A stretch of DNA of 64,000 nucleotides from Reyranella humidisoli (GTDB lineage Bacteria; Pseudomonadota; Alphaproteobacteria; Reyranellales; Reyranellaceae). The stretch spans positions 186,001 through 250,000 of the forward strand of contig NZ_JAHOPB010000001.1 in assembly GCF_019039055.1 (NCBI RefSeq). Reading direction: 5' to 3'. Of this stretch, positions 52,024-60,467 are shown in pieces. Made by a program: the position numbers and the translations under genes. Position 1 is the stretch's first letter, and each line of letters begins with the position of its first letter. The notes under the pieces were generated by a model. The model did no database searches and was not told the origin of the DNA. It saw nothing but the letters and a program-made list of their open reading frames with translations.

Positions 52024-54255
52024 ATGACATTGACCCCGCGGCTTGCCACGGGTCCCGGCGCGTCCCTGCGGGACCGGCCCTTCCTCGATCGGGTGCGCAC
52101 CAACCTGCAGCGAGTCCGGCTGGCGCTCGGCGCCAGGGGCGTCGCCTGGGCGACCGCCGCCGGGCTGGTGGCGCTTGCCTGCGGCGCGGTGGCGCTGACC
52201 AAAGTCGCCATGTCGGTGGGAGCGACCGAGGTCGAGTACAGCCGCAACAAGGCGGCCGAGATCCGGACCCTCGACCAGAGCAATCGCGCCTTGATGCGCA
52301 GCATATTTTCTCTGTCCACCGGCCGGCGGCAGCTCGCCGAGAGCGACCTTCCCGTGGCGCAGGCCTGGGAAAAGGTGCAGTCCGCCCGGACCGCGATCTG
52401 CGACCATCTCGACGTGCGTGCATCTAAGTTCGCGGAACTGCGTGCGGTGTGTGCGGCGAGCGTGGCCCTGCACGAGCGCCTCGCGCCGCAGATCGCCGCG
52501 TTCGATCCGCCGCGCCAGTTGATCGACCCGAACACGATGCACGACGCCGCCACCCTTCATGCCAGGGTGAACGACCTGACCGGGGCGATCGCCCAGGAAG
52601 CCGAAACGTTGGTCGGGTACATGGCCGACGAATACCGCGAGGCGCTTCTCCTACTGACCGTCAGCACCGGGGGATTCGCCGCGGCCTGCCTGGTGTTGAT
52701 CGTGCTCGTCGGCCGAGCGTCGATCCTGCACTACGAGCAATCGCAGAAGGCCGGTGAAGCGCTCGACCTCCTCGAGGAGACGATCGAGGCCTTGCCCGCC
52801 GGCGTCACGCTCTACGACCGCAACGAGCGGCTGCTGATGTTCAATTCCGCCGCGGTCGCGGCCATACCCCTCCTGAAGCGGCCCGGCATTGTCGGCATCA
52901 CCTACGAGGAACTGGCGCGCGAGACGGCCAGACTTGACGCCGGGGGCGGCGAGCCGCTGCGCAACACGCCGGAGGAGTGGATCAGGCGCTTCCGCAGCGA
53001 AGGCGAGCTGCCGATGCGCCAGTCGGTCGACGGGCGCTGGTTCGAGTGGTCGAAAAAGATGTCGCCCAACGGGCGCACCGTTGGACTCTGGGTCGACATC
53101 ACCGGGGTCATGCGGGATTTCGAGGAACGCGTACAGCTGACCCAGCGGCTCGACGCAGAGATGGCGCGGCTGCGTTCTATCGTCGAATCGAGTGGCGCGA
53201 TGATCGTCCTGGTCGATCGCGAGCTGACCGTAATCATGGCTAACAGCGGCTACACGGCAGTGACCGGCGTCGCCGCGGCGGAGGCGGTCGGCCGCCCGTT
53301 GAAGGAGATCGTCGATTGCCCGCTCGATCCGGGCGTGCTCGAACGCTGGCTCTCCGGCCCGTTCGAGCCCGGCCGGGTCGAGCCGTCGCGCTTCGCCAAC
53401 CAGATCCGCGACCGGCAGGGGCGGCAGCGGTTGATATCGGTGACGGCAACGCCCGTGCTCGGGGAAGGCCGGCTGGTTAACAGCATCGTCTTCCTGGGCG
53501 TCGACGACACCGAGCGGCGTGACGCCGAGCGAGCCCTGTTCGACGCGGTGCGGCTTGCGACGGTGGGCGAGATGGCGGCCACCGTGGTGCACGAGATCAT
53601 ACAGCCACTGCAGGTGATCAACATTGCCTGTGCTTCGGCCGAACAGGTCCTCCGCGAGGCGACGGGCGAAGGTGTCGCCCCGAACAGGGCGTTCCTGCAG
53701 AGCAAGCTCGCCCGAATTGCCAGTCAGGTCGAGCGCGCGGGTCGCATCGCGGGCGAGCTGCGCACCTTCGTGCGTGGCACGGCCGCCGAGGAGGCGACGC
53801 CATTCGACCCGGCGACGGCAGTGCACGCGGCTGTCGAATTGACCCAGTACGCCACCCGCCAGGCGGGCGTCACGGTGTCGGTATCGGTCGCGGCAGGACT
53901 GCCCGAGGTCATGGGCCACGTCGGACGCGTCGAGCAGGTGCTGGTCAACCTGATCGTCAATGCGCGCGATGCGGGCGGCAGTGCTGTGGAGGTTTCGGCC
54001 CGCCCCCTGTTGCGGGACGGCCGCGCCTTCGTGCAGATCGCCGTCGAGGATACGGGCCCCGGCATTCCGAGCGCCATCCTGCCGCAGCTGTTCGAGGCGT
54101 TCGTCACCACCAAGCCGCGCAGCACCGGCACCGGGCTCGGACTGCGAATCTGCCGACGCATCGTCGAGGAGATGAACGGCACCATAACGGCGACCAACCT
54201 CGCCGAAGGTGGCGTGCGATTCGAGGTCGTGCTGCCGGCGGCTGGCAAGGCGTAA
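52024..54255 (+). CDS. PAS-domain sensor histidine kinase
   Basis: A 743-residue two-component sensor. A first membrane segment lies at about 39-58 and a second around 204-224, with a periplasmic domain of about 145 residues between. Two PAS-like regions follow (ALPAGVTLYDRNERLLMFNS, and IVLVDRELTVIMANSGYTAV). The HisKA H-box is ATVVHEIIQPLQVINIA with His523. The ATP-binding domain has NLIVNARDAGG, DTGPGIP and GTGLGLRICRRIVEEMNG. The response regulator gene follows 10 nt after the stop and is the obvious partner. The ATG at 52024 lies beyond the decayed region. Confidence 0.93.
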   Translation: MTLTPRLATGPGASLRDRPFLDRVRTNLQRVRLALGARGVAWATAAGLVALACGAVALTKVAMSVGATEVEYSRNKAAEIRTLDQSNRALMRSIFSLSTGRRQLAESDLPVAQAWEKVQSARTAICDHLDVRASKFAELRAVCAASVALHERLAPQIAAFDPPRQLIDPNTMHDAATLHARVNDLTGAIAQEAETLVGYMADEYREALLLLTVSTGGFAAACLVLIVLVGRASILHYEQSQKAGEALDLLEETIEALPAGVTLYDRNERLLMFNSAAVAAIPLLKRPGIVGITYEELARETARLDAGGGEPLRNTPEEWIRRFRSEGELPMRQSVDGRWFEWSKKMSPNGRTVGLWVDITGVMRDFEERVQLTQRLDAEMARLRSIVESSGAMIVLVDRELTVIMANSGYTAVTGVAAAEAVGRPLKEIVDCPLDPGVLERWLSGPFEPGRVEPSRFANQIRDRQGRQRLISVTATPVLGEGRLVNSIVFLGVDDTERRDAERALFDAVRLATVGEMAATVVHEIIQPLQVINIACASAEQVLREATGEGVAPNRAFLQSKLARIASQVERAGRIAGELRTFVRGTAAEEATPFDPATAVHAAVELTQYATRQAGVTVSVSVAAGLPEVMGHVGRVEQVLVNLIVNARDAGGSAVEVSARPLLRDGRAFVQIAVEDTGPGIPSAILPQLFEAFVTTKPRSTGTGLGLRICRRIVEEMNGTITATNLAEGGVRFEVVLPAAGKA

Positions 54256-54265
54256 CGGTCGCACG

Positions 54266-54739
54266 ATGGACAAGTCTCCTCGTCGCTCTCGCCCCGTCCC
54301 GGCCCAATGCCATGTCCTCGTGGTCGAGGACGACGTGGATCAATGTGGTGAAATGGCGGGCTACCTCATCCTCTCCAAGCTTGAAGTGCGGATGGCCTAC
54401 GACGGCACCTCGGCACTGCGCCAGGCTGCGGAGCATCGGCCGCGCGTGGTCCTTCTCGACTTCAATCTGCCGGACATGTCCGGCATCCAGCTGGCAAAGC
54501 AGTTGCGGGCGATCCTGCCGGATGCGGCCTTCATCATGATGTCGGCCCACATCGACGGACTGTCAGAACGGACGCTCCAGGAGATCGGCATGGCTGCTTT
54601 CGTGAACAAGCCGGTGCCGCTTGGCCCGCTGCGAAAGGCGGTGCTGATGCTGGTCGCCTCGCCTCGACTTGGCCGCGATGGGCCGAAGCATGGCGAGAAG
54701 AGCTGGTTCTCCACGGGACTGGGCGGCCGGCGCCGCTAG
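54266..54739 (+). CDS. Response regulator, single receiver domain
   Basis: A 157-residue receiver without an output domain. The acidic pocket is VEDDVD (Glu21-Asp22-Asp23), the phospho-acceptor is Asp65 in VVLLDFNLPDMSG, and the lysine lies in VNKPVPLGPL. The C-terminal 30 residues are basic and low complexity. Being output-less, it would act by protein contact or phosphotransfer. It lies 10 nt after the histidine kinase stop and is probably its cognate partner. Confidence 0.88.
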   Translation: MDKSPRRSRPVPAQCHVLVVEDDVDQCGEMAGYLILSKLEVRMAYDGTSALRQAAEHRPRVVLLDFNLPDMSGIQLAKQLRAILPDAAFIMMSAHIDGLSERTLQEIGMAAFVNKPVPLGPLRKAVLMLVASPRLGRDGPKHGEKSWFSTGLGGRRR

Positions 54740-55448
54740 AAGCCGGATGTGAGAATGAATGATATTCATCACGTCGCTCACATTTCATTGAATATCGCCT
54801 GCGCGGAAGTCGCGTAAATCATCGGCCTCCCCCAACAAGCGGACATTCCCCATGTCAGCGCGAGCACTGTGCGAATCCTCTCTTCGTGGGGGCGGCAGCA
54901 ACAGAACGTGACCTTGTCGACGGCAGAGGACGTTCAACAAATCGGAGGACGGTGCTCCCACCGGTTCATCGGTGAATTTGATTGGCCGATTGGCACGCAG
55001 CTCGTGTGGGGCAAAGACCGCATTGGTGTCAGCTTGCTGATGGCTATCGCTTCGCGACTCTTGGGGTCCTCGCCGAGCACGGCCCACAAAAGGTCGAGAG
55101 TCGCGCGCGGATAATCCATTCATTAGAACGGATGAAGCGCTTCACCGGCACCGGCGAGCCGAAAATCCCCAGCAGTTCCAACGCACCAGTTCAACGCCAG
55201 TGCCTCTCGCATATCCAGACGGACTGCCAAAAGCACAGCATCCTCGCGCCGAATTGCCTGGTCAAATCAACGGCTTGGAATTCCGTACTGAATTCACCAG
55301 GTCGGGAGCTTTGGAGAGAACAGGCCTGAGAGAGCGGAAAAACGTCGGTTTGACGCGTCTGCGAAGTCGGTAGCTTTCAGCAAAAGCCCGCAAACACCGG
55401 GCGCTTCAGCGCCCTCGACTGGGCCCAGAGACAGTTGTCTCGGGAGTT

Positions 55449-55490
55449 AATGGCGGAGGGAAAGAACCTGGGATCGAACGCTCTCTGCGG
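55449..55490. repeat. Dispersed repeat family 1, copy B (degenerate core)
   Basis: The core reads ATGGCGGAGGGAAAGAACCT then GGGATCGAACG, differing at several positions from copies A, C and D. A weak match to the flank of the longer copies is seen upstream (GGAGAGAACAGGCCTGAGAG near 55313-55332). Confidence 0.6.
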
Positions 55491-55550
55491 AGAGGCGCCG
55501 GATGCTGCGGTAGGTCAGTCTGCGCACCCAAGCCTTAGAAGCCCTTTGCT

Positions 55551-55645
55551 CTACAACGATTCGGCCACGGCATCGTGGACCGACCCCGAAATTTTACCGA
55601 GCCGCCTCAGGAACAACCATCGCCGTCGCGAAAATCACTTTCTTT
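55551..55645. repeat. Dispersed repeat family 2, copy B
   Basis: Shares CCACGGCATC, GCCGCCTCAGGAAC and the spacing between them with 63711-63812, and CGGCATC with 59461-59520. In the 63.7 kb copy the sequence sits directly before a transposase start, so this is probably the left end of the same decayed IS. Confidence 0.55.
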
Positions 55646-55778
55646 TGTCGGCCGCCTGGTTTTCTCATCCTATGACTTCTTGACCGCCCTGCTACTTTGC
55701 GTTCGAGGAGATTCTCGGGTCAACGCGACAAGCCCTTCTTCGGGCAGTTGGACTCAGGGGACACCCAGGGGAAGGACG

Positions 55779-57650
55779 ATGATCGAACAACTTCAATCGC
55801 GAGCGTCGAGCTGGGTGGCCGCAGTGGCACTGTGCATGGTCGCCGCGGCACCCTTGTCGGCCCAGCAGGCCGCCGACAGCATCTGGTCGGGAGGCACCAT
55901 CCTGACGATGGACGACAAGGCCATGCGCGCCGAGGCGGTGGCCGTGGCCAACGGCAGGATCATCGCCGTGGGCCGGCGCAGCGATGTCACGAAATTGCAG
56001 GGACCCGCAACGCAGTTTGTGGATCTCCAGGGCAGAACTATGGTGCCCGGCTTCGTCGACCCCCATGGCCACGTCGTCGTCGGCGGATTGCAGGCACTGT
56101 CGGCAAACCTGTTGGCGCCGCCCGACGGCAAGGTGCGCGACATCGCCTCGCTGCAGCAGACACTGCGCGACTGGGTGCAGACGAATGCCGCTGCCGTCGA
56201 GAAGGCCAAGGTCATCATCGGGTTCGGCTATGACAACGCGCAGCTCGCGGAACTTCGCCACCCCACCAAGGAAGAACTGGACGCGGTATCGCAGGACATC
56301 CCCGTTCTCATCATCCACCAGTCCTCGCATCTGGCGACGGCCAACTCCGCCATGCTGAGGCTGATGGGCTACGACGCCACCAGCAAGGATCCGGACGGCG
56401 GCGTTATCCAGCGCAAGCCCGGGACCAGCGAACCCAACGGCACGCTGGAGGAGACGGCATTCTTTTCAGCCGTGCCGGTAGTGCTGGGTCGCATCGGACC
56501 GGAGGGATTGAAGGTGTTCGCACGCGAGGGCGCCAAGCTGTGGGCGCGCTTCGGCTACACCACGGCCCAGGAAGGGCGGTCCGTCCCTCCCATCGCCGAC
56601 CTGATGAAGCAGGTGGCCGCCGAAGGCGGCTTCGCCATCGACGTGGCAACCTACCCCGACGTGCTGGTCGATCGCGCCTACATCAAGGCCAACCAGAGCG
56701 GCACCTATACCAATCGCTTCCGCGTCGCCGGCGCCAAGCTCACCATCGACGGCAGTCCGCAGGGCTTCACCGCCTGGCGGGACAAGCCCTACTTCAAGCC
56801 CGTGGGCAACTATCCGCCCGGCTATTCCGGCTACGCCGCGGCCTCGGCCGAACAGGTGATGAGTGCCGTGCAGTGGGCGACCGAGAACGGCATCCAGATC
56901 ATCACCCATGCCAATGGCGAGCGCGCCTCCGATCTGCTGATCGCCGCCCACCGTGCGGCGCAGGCGCGCGCGCCCGACGGCAGGGAACTGCGCCCGGTGT
57001 TGATCCACGGTCAGTTCCTGCGCGAGGATCAGCTCGACAGCTACAAGGCGCTGGGCGTCATCCCCTCGCTGTTTCCGATGCACACGTTCTACTGGGGCGA
57101 CTGGCATCTGGACCACACCGTCGGCCCGCAGGCGGGCATGAACATCTCGCCCACCGGCTGGGCCCGCAAGCGCGACATGATCTTTACGACCCACCACGAC
57201 GCGCCGGTTGCATTCCCCGACTCGATGCGCGTGCTCGACGCCACCGTCACGCGCCGGGCGCGCGGCTCGGGCCGCATCGTCGGCCCCGATCAGCGGGTGG
57301 ACGTGATCACCGCCCTGAAGGCGATGACGATCTGGCCGGCCCATCAGATCTTCGAGGAGAAGGCGAAAGGCAGCCTGGAGGTCGGCAAGCTTGCCGACTT
57401 CGTCATCCTGTCGAAGGATCCGACATCGGTCGAAGCGACCACGATTGCCGAGATCGAGGTAACCGAGACGGTCAAGGAAGGAAAGACCGTCTTCCGGCTC
57501 GAGCCCGGCAAGCGGACTGACATCGGCCTGCCTGACATCACGCCGCTGCTGGCTGCCTTCGGCGGGCATCCGGGGCCGATCGACGGCTGCGCGCACGACG
57601 CGATGTTTCAGCTGACGACTGTCATGGCGGGTGGTCCGGCAAGTCGCTGA
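55779..57650 (+). CDS. Amidohydrolase family protein (YtcJ/amidohydrolase 3-like)
   Basis: A 623-residue metal-dependent hydrolase with an N-terminal signal peptide (ASSWVAAVALCMVAAAPLSA). The TIM-barrel metal site begins with MVPGFVDPHGHVVVGG, where the usual HxH is HGH. Then come IIHQSSHLATANSAML, ITHANGERASDLLIAA, VLIHGQFLRED and THHDAPVAFPDSMRV. The C-terminal KGSLEVGKLADFVILSKDP is the typical composite-sheet end of this family. The ATG at 55779 has GGGGAAGG upstream. It is probably periplasmic. The substrate is not known. It is a stand-alone gene. Confidence 0.92.
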   Translation: MIEQLQSRASSWVAAVALCMVAAAPLSAQQAADSIWSGGTILTMDDKAMRAEAVAVANGRIIAVGRRSDVTKLQGPATQFVDLQGRTMVPGFVDPHGHVVVGGLQALSANLLAPPDGKVRDIASLQQTLRDWVQTNAAAVEKAKVIIGFGYDNAQLAELRHPTKEELDAVSQDIPVLIIHQSSHLATANSAMLRLMGYDATSKDPDGGVIQRKPGTSEPNGTLEETAFFSAVPVVLGRIGPEGLKVFAREGAKLWARFGYTTAQEGRSVPPIADLMKQVAAEGGFAIDVATYPDVLVDRAYIKANQSGTYTNRFRVAGAKLTIDGSPQGFTAWRDKPYFKPVGNYPPGYSGYAAASAEQVMSAVQWATENGIQIITHANGERASDLLIAAHRAAQARAPDGRELRPVLIHGQFLREDQLDSYKALGVIPSLFPMHTFYWGDWHLDHTVGPQAGMNISPTGWARKRDMIFTTHHDAPVAFPDSMRVLDATVTRRARGSGRIVGPDQRVDVITALKAMTIWPAHQIFEEKAKGSLEVGKLADFVILSKDPTSVEATTIAEIEVTETVKEGKTVFRLEPGKRTDIGLPDITPLLAAFGGHPGPIDGCAHDAMFQLTTVMAGGPASR

Positions 57651-58349
57651 TGCCTGCACAGCTTCGGCGGGGCGGCAATCCCGCCGAGAAGCGGCTCCTT
57701 TTTGAGTACTTGGCAGGTGGCGGAGATACCGCGGGTCAAGACGCGGAGCAGAGTGGCGTTGTCCTTACTCAAGAATTCCCAATGGCCAAGAATGCGCGGG
57801 GTACTTGGCGCCGCAGTCATGCCGCCAGTTGTATGCTGACGCTTCTGTCCGCCCTCAGTTCGCTGCTCTCGTTCCGAGTGCGCAGCTGCGATTCACTGGA
57901 AATCGTGCCATCGCGGCGCAGGCGTTATCGCGTCGGCAATTGCGTCGCTCGGGGCTGACGCGCTCAGAACACATGCAGCAAGTCCGCCGCGCAACAATGC
58001 GGCGCTCTGGCCGAGTGCCGAACATCGTCGGTCGCGATCTTCACCCGCCGAGCGAATTTCATGGCCGCGTCGCCTCTTAAGCAAGGAGAGTAATTCGGTC
58101 GATCGCGCCGAACCCCTTTTGAATACAAAAGGATTCGGGCCTTTCATCGAAGCCAATGAAGATTGGAGACGAGGCAATGGCGGAGGATTGGAACCTGGGA
58201 TCCAACGTTCTCTGCGCAGCGGCGCCCCACGTCGACAGCATGCTGGTCAAGGCGATCACCCACGCGTTCCGGTATCGAACAGCGCGCTGTGCCGGGCGGA
58301 GAAACGGCCCCTGTACAGGTAGGCGGCCGCCAATCGCTCGCCGCAGCGC
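57651..58349. other. Intergenic stretch, no clear gene
   Basis: About 700 bp between the amidohydrolase and CIA30 genes. A minus-strand frame at 57608-57820 (containing RILGHWEFLSKDNATLL) has no family I know and overlaps the amidohydrolase end. A plus-strand AT-rich segment lies near 58080-58150. Repeat family 1 copy C is at 58177. Nothing else is recognised. Confidence 0.55.
58177..58220. repeat. Dispersed repeat family 1, copy C (core)
   Basis: A core identical to copies A and D (ATGGCGGAGGATTGGAACCT then GGGATCCAACG), followed by TTCTCTGCGCAGCGGCGCC, which also matches the region after copies A and B. The longer flank of copies A and D is not present upstream here. Confidence 0.7.
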
Positions 58350-58970
58350 TCAGCCGTAGAAGCGAACTCCGCCCAAGGCGAGGTCGGCCATGAAGGCGCG
58401 TCCGATAGCCACTATACCCAGCCGGCGCAGACGCGACAGCTCGAGCGGCGTCTCGGTGCGATGAGGCACAAAATCCGCGAAGGGCAGCCGCAGGCTTTGC
58501 CACTCGGGCTTCACCGAAAACTCCTGCCGGTATGACTGCCACGGCCGGTCGAGGTCGGTGGTGCGCAGGTGCAGGCTGTAGGACTGCCGCGCGCCGTAAG
58601 CATCGATCTCGAGCCCCTGCCAGCGCCGAGCATCGAGCGTGCCGCTCCCCGCTGCCTCCGGGCGGGCCAGATCGAGTGCCATCTGGATGAAGCCGCCGTT
58701 GTTCTCCAGCCGCACGTTGCCGCGCATCACCAGCGCCGGACGTCCCGCCACCGTCTCTCGGGTCAGCGTGCCCCGCGACACACCGCCCATCACCTGGTCG
58801 GTGACCAGCTGCCAGCGTGTGCCCGGCGCCGACAGGCCGGCAGGATCGGAGAGATCGTCGATGATCGGGGAAGGCAAGGCTGGGGTCTGGCTCCAGGCCA
58901 CAGGGAGGGGCGCCACGAGCGCACCGGACAGAAAAAGGAGAGAGCGGTGGGCGGCGCGACGCCGGATCAT
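58350..58970 (-). CDS. CIA30-domain exported protein
   Basis: A 206-residue protein with a signal peptide (AAHRSLLFLSGALVAPLPVA) and a beta-jelly-roll CIA30-like domain: WQLVTDQVMGGVSRGTLTRE, VRLENNGGFIQMALDL, GLEIDAYGARQSYSLHLRTT and FADFVPHR. The family is named after the complex I assembly factor but in bacteria is of unknown function, often exported. It overlaps no neighbour; the ATG at 58970 lies 7 nt after the stop of the gene upstream (58978), so the two are likely one transcript. Confidence 0.87.
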   Translation of the reverse strand: MIRRRAAHRSLLFLSGALVAPLPVAWSQTPALPSPIIDDLSDPAGLSAPGTRWQLVTDQVMGGVSRGTLTRETVAGRPALVMRGNVRLENNGGFIQMALDLARPEAAGSGTLDARRWQGLEIDAYGARQSYSLHLRTTDLDRPWQSYRQEFSVKPEWQSLRLPFADFVPHRTETPLELSRLRRLGIVAIGRAFMADLALGGVRFYG

Positions 58971-58977
58971 GCGTCGC

Positions 58978-59268
58978 TCACGGAGGCGGCACCGCATAGC
59001 CGTTGCGGCGCAGGAGGTCCTCCATGGTGCGAATGCCCGCTTCGGTGCGGCCTGCCGCGCAGTCGGAGATGGCGGACTTACGCGGCATATCCATGCTGCC
59101 ACCACCCTCGCCCCTGCTGGCGTTGTAGCGATCCCAGTATTCGACCAGCTGCGCGCAGCGGGCTCGCGCGGCGGCGGCGGACTCCGCCGCGGGCGGCGGC
59201 TGCCCATGGGCCTCACCGCCCCCCACCGACAGAAGGAGCACGCAGGCGAGGAAGGGTAATCGTGACAT
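58978..59268 (-). CDS. Small exported hypothetical protein
   Basis: A 96-residue protein with a signal peptide (LPFLACVLLLSVGGGEAHG), an Ala/Pro linker and a short conserved-looking domain with two cysteines (ARCAQLVEYWDRYNASRGEG and SAISDCAAGRTEAGIRTMED) and a proline-rich end. The family is unknown to me, but the signal and cysteine spacing look genuine. Precedes the CIA30-like gene by 7 nt. Confidence 0.75.
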   Translation of the reverse strand: MSRLPFLACVLLLSVGGGEAHGQPPPAAESAAAARARCAQLVEYWDRYNASRGEGGGSMDMPRKSAISDCAAGRTEAGIRTMEDLLRRNGYAVPPP

Positions 59269-59460
59269 GGCTGGCTCCGCGAATGCAGATTTTACGTCGG
59301 AACGGCCGACCCGGATGTCGACGGCAAGGATTGCCACGACGATGGCGATTGATCGCCCAGGAGCCGATGAGTGCCTCGCCAGCGCCGTGACCATCAAGGT
59401 GCCCTCATAGTCCGCAAGCGCGGCGGGCGTAAGCTGGTCCTCCCCCCTGACGGCGCGCCT

Positions 59461-59520
59461 AACCGCCCCCTGTACTACCCAGACGCGGCGACGGCATCAT
59501 AAGCCGTCCGCAAAATCGGA
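59461..59520. repeat. Dispersed repeat family 2, copy E
   Basis: Shares CCGCCCCCTG..., GACGGCATCAT...GCCGTC and the following GCAAAAT with the copy at 63711-63812. The short inverted GACGGC/GCCGTC pair is kept in both. About 60 bp only. Confidence 0.5.
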
Positions 59521-59599
59521 CCGGACCATCTCCAGCACCGCTATGCTTACCCCGCTTGGACGCTGGGCTTCCGCACGTTCGAGTTTTTTGACCGAACGC

Positions 59600-59759
59600 G
59601 GATGATCTGCGCGAGGTCGAACTGCTGAGGCGTGAAAGCGCTCATCCTTAACCAGCGACGCTGCTTGTTGTCAGTTCTTAGTTGCCGCCAGCACTCCGGA
59701 GAGAGATCGAAAGCATGAACGTCGCAGTTGGCGACAGGATCAAAACATCTCAGTGGCAC
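59600..59759 (-). pseudogene. Fragment of a CoiA-like (DUF6035) protein
   Basis: The minus-strand frame from the ATG at 59759 reads MPLRCFDPVANCDVHAFDLS then CWRQLR...RRWLRM, which looks like the start of competence CoiA-like/DUF6035 proteins (conserved RC, HAFDL and RHLRMPCC elements). The conserved cysteine pair that should follow is missing, and the frame drifts, so this is a truncated or shifted remnant. The assignment is from memory of the family pattern and is tentative. Confidence 0.4.
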
Positions 59760-59825
59760 TCAACACTCCAAGATTCCCCTACTCGCCCAGAACGACGCCG
59801 CCTTTCGACCAAGAAAAAGGTGAAC

Positions 59826-60116
59826 CTAAGGCTGCCGGCCAAGGGTAGCGTCCAGCGCCTCGACAAACGCCGTCACGTGCCCTCTGAGCGCTTCCAGGCC
59901 CTGGCGACTTGCCATGGGCGCTCGATCTGTCCGGAGCATAACCTGCCAGTATACGGCTTCGGACGATCGCAGAAGGCCTTCCAGGTAGTGGCCGCTGGGG
60001 CCGTTGGACCCAGCCAACCATCCTTTGACAGTTCTTTCGCCGGCACCCGTCCAAGCCATAACTGTCCTGATTGAGGCGCCGCATGCCCGTTCCTTTTTCA
60101 GGGCATCTGAGGCTAT
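59826..60116 (-). pseudogene. HTH-type small protein with start codon changed to ATA
   Basis: The frame of 96 codons contains VMAWTGAGERTVKGWLAGSN and GPSGHYLEGLLRSSEAV. This is a helix-turn-helix-like domain I associate with small phage or island proteins of alphaproteobacteria. A GGAG ribosome site lies about 8 nt before codon ATA at 60116-60114, exactly where homologues begin (ASDALKKE follows). ATA is not a normal start, so the gene appears silenced by a start-codon mutation. It overlaps the stop of the DUF6362-like gene in ATGA style. Confidence 0.5.
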
Positions 60117-60467
60117 GCCTGCCTCTCCTTGACAGATCTGAGACGACCAATCAGTTCGCGGCGCCCCACTCCCTTCGGAGCGGCACAGCCATTCAGCCAC
60201 CACGCGATGACGCTGGGCGCATAGAGCCAGTGCTCGTGCGCCGCGGCCCGCGCCAGGCCAACCAACCAGCAGATCGACTTCCAGCACTCGCCGTTGGCCC
60301 ACCATCCAGACGACCCTGGCATCGATCGGCTCAAGCCAAGCCGCCCAGTTGAGCGTTTCCCTCCATGCGGCTGATGGCTGTAGCCGAATGCCAATAGTGG
60401 GGCCAAGCCCCCCGCACGCCATGCGCCCAGACATCGCCTGGGAGTCGAACAAGGTGACGCGGCTCAC
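60113..60467 (-). pseudogene. Frameshifted DUF6362-like protein
   Basis: One frame from 60467 reads AMSGRMACGGLGP and WAAWLEPIDARVVW. The continuing protein, ANGECWKSICWLVGLARAAA then HWLYAPSVIAWWLNG and the stop at 60113, is in the neighbouring frame. The two halves join around 60300 into the pattern expected of DUF6362 proteins, so a single-base shift has split the gene. It overlaps the end of the adenylate cyclase gene by four bases. DUF6362 and the HTH partner are usually found together in prophage-like islands. Confidence 0.6.

Larger units (their letters stand above)
54740..55778. other. Long intergenic stretch with repeat fragments
   Basis: About 1 kb without a convincing gene. Short open frames (54785-55123 minus, 54869-55114 plus) show no recognisable protein or family and overlap each other. 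The right half contains repeat family 1 copy B (core at 55449) and repeat family 2 copy B (55551-55645). The sequence is less GC-rich than the gene regions. I see no intact RNA gene here. Confidence 0.6.

Noticed and set aside
54785-55123. Possible small gene on the minus strand
   Set aside because: No family likeness and no ribosome site, and an opposite frame of similar quality covers it.
57608-57820. 70-codon minus frame at the end of the amidohydrolase gene
   Set aside because: Overlaps the end of a well-supported gene and has no recognisable domain. Kept only as a note in the intergenic entry.
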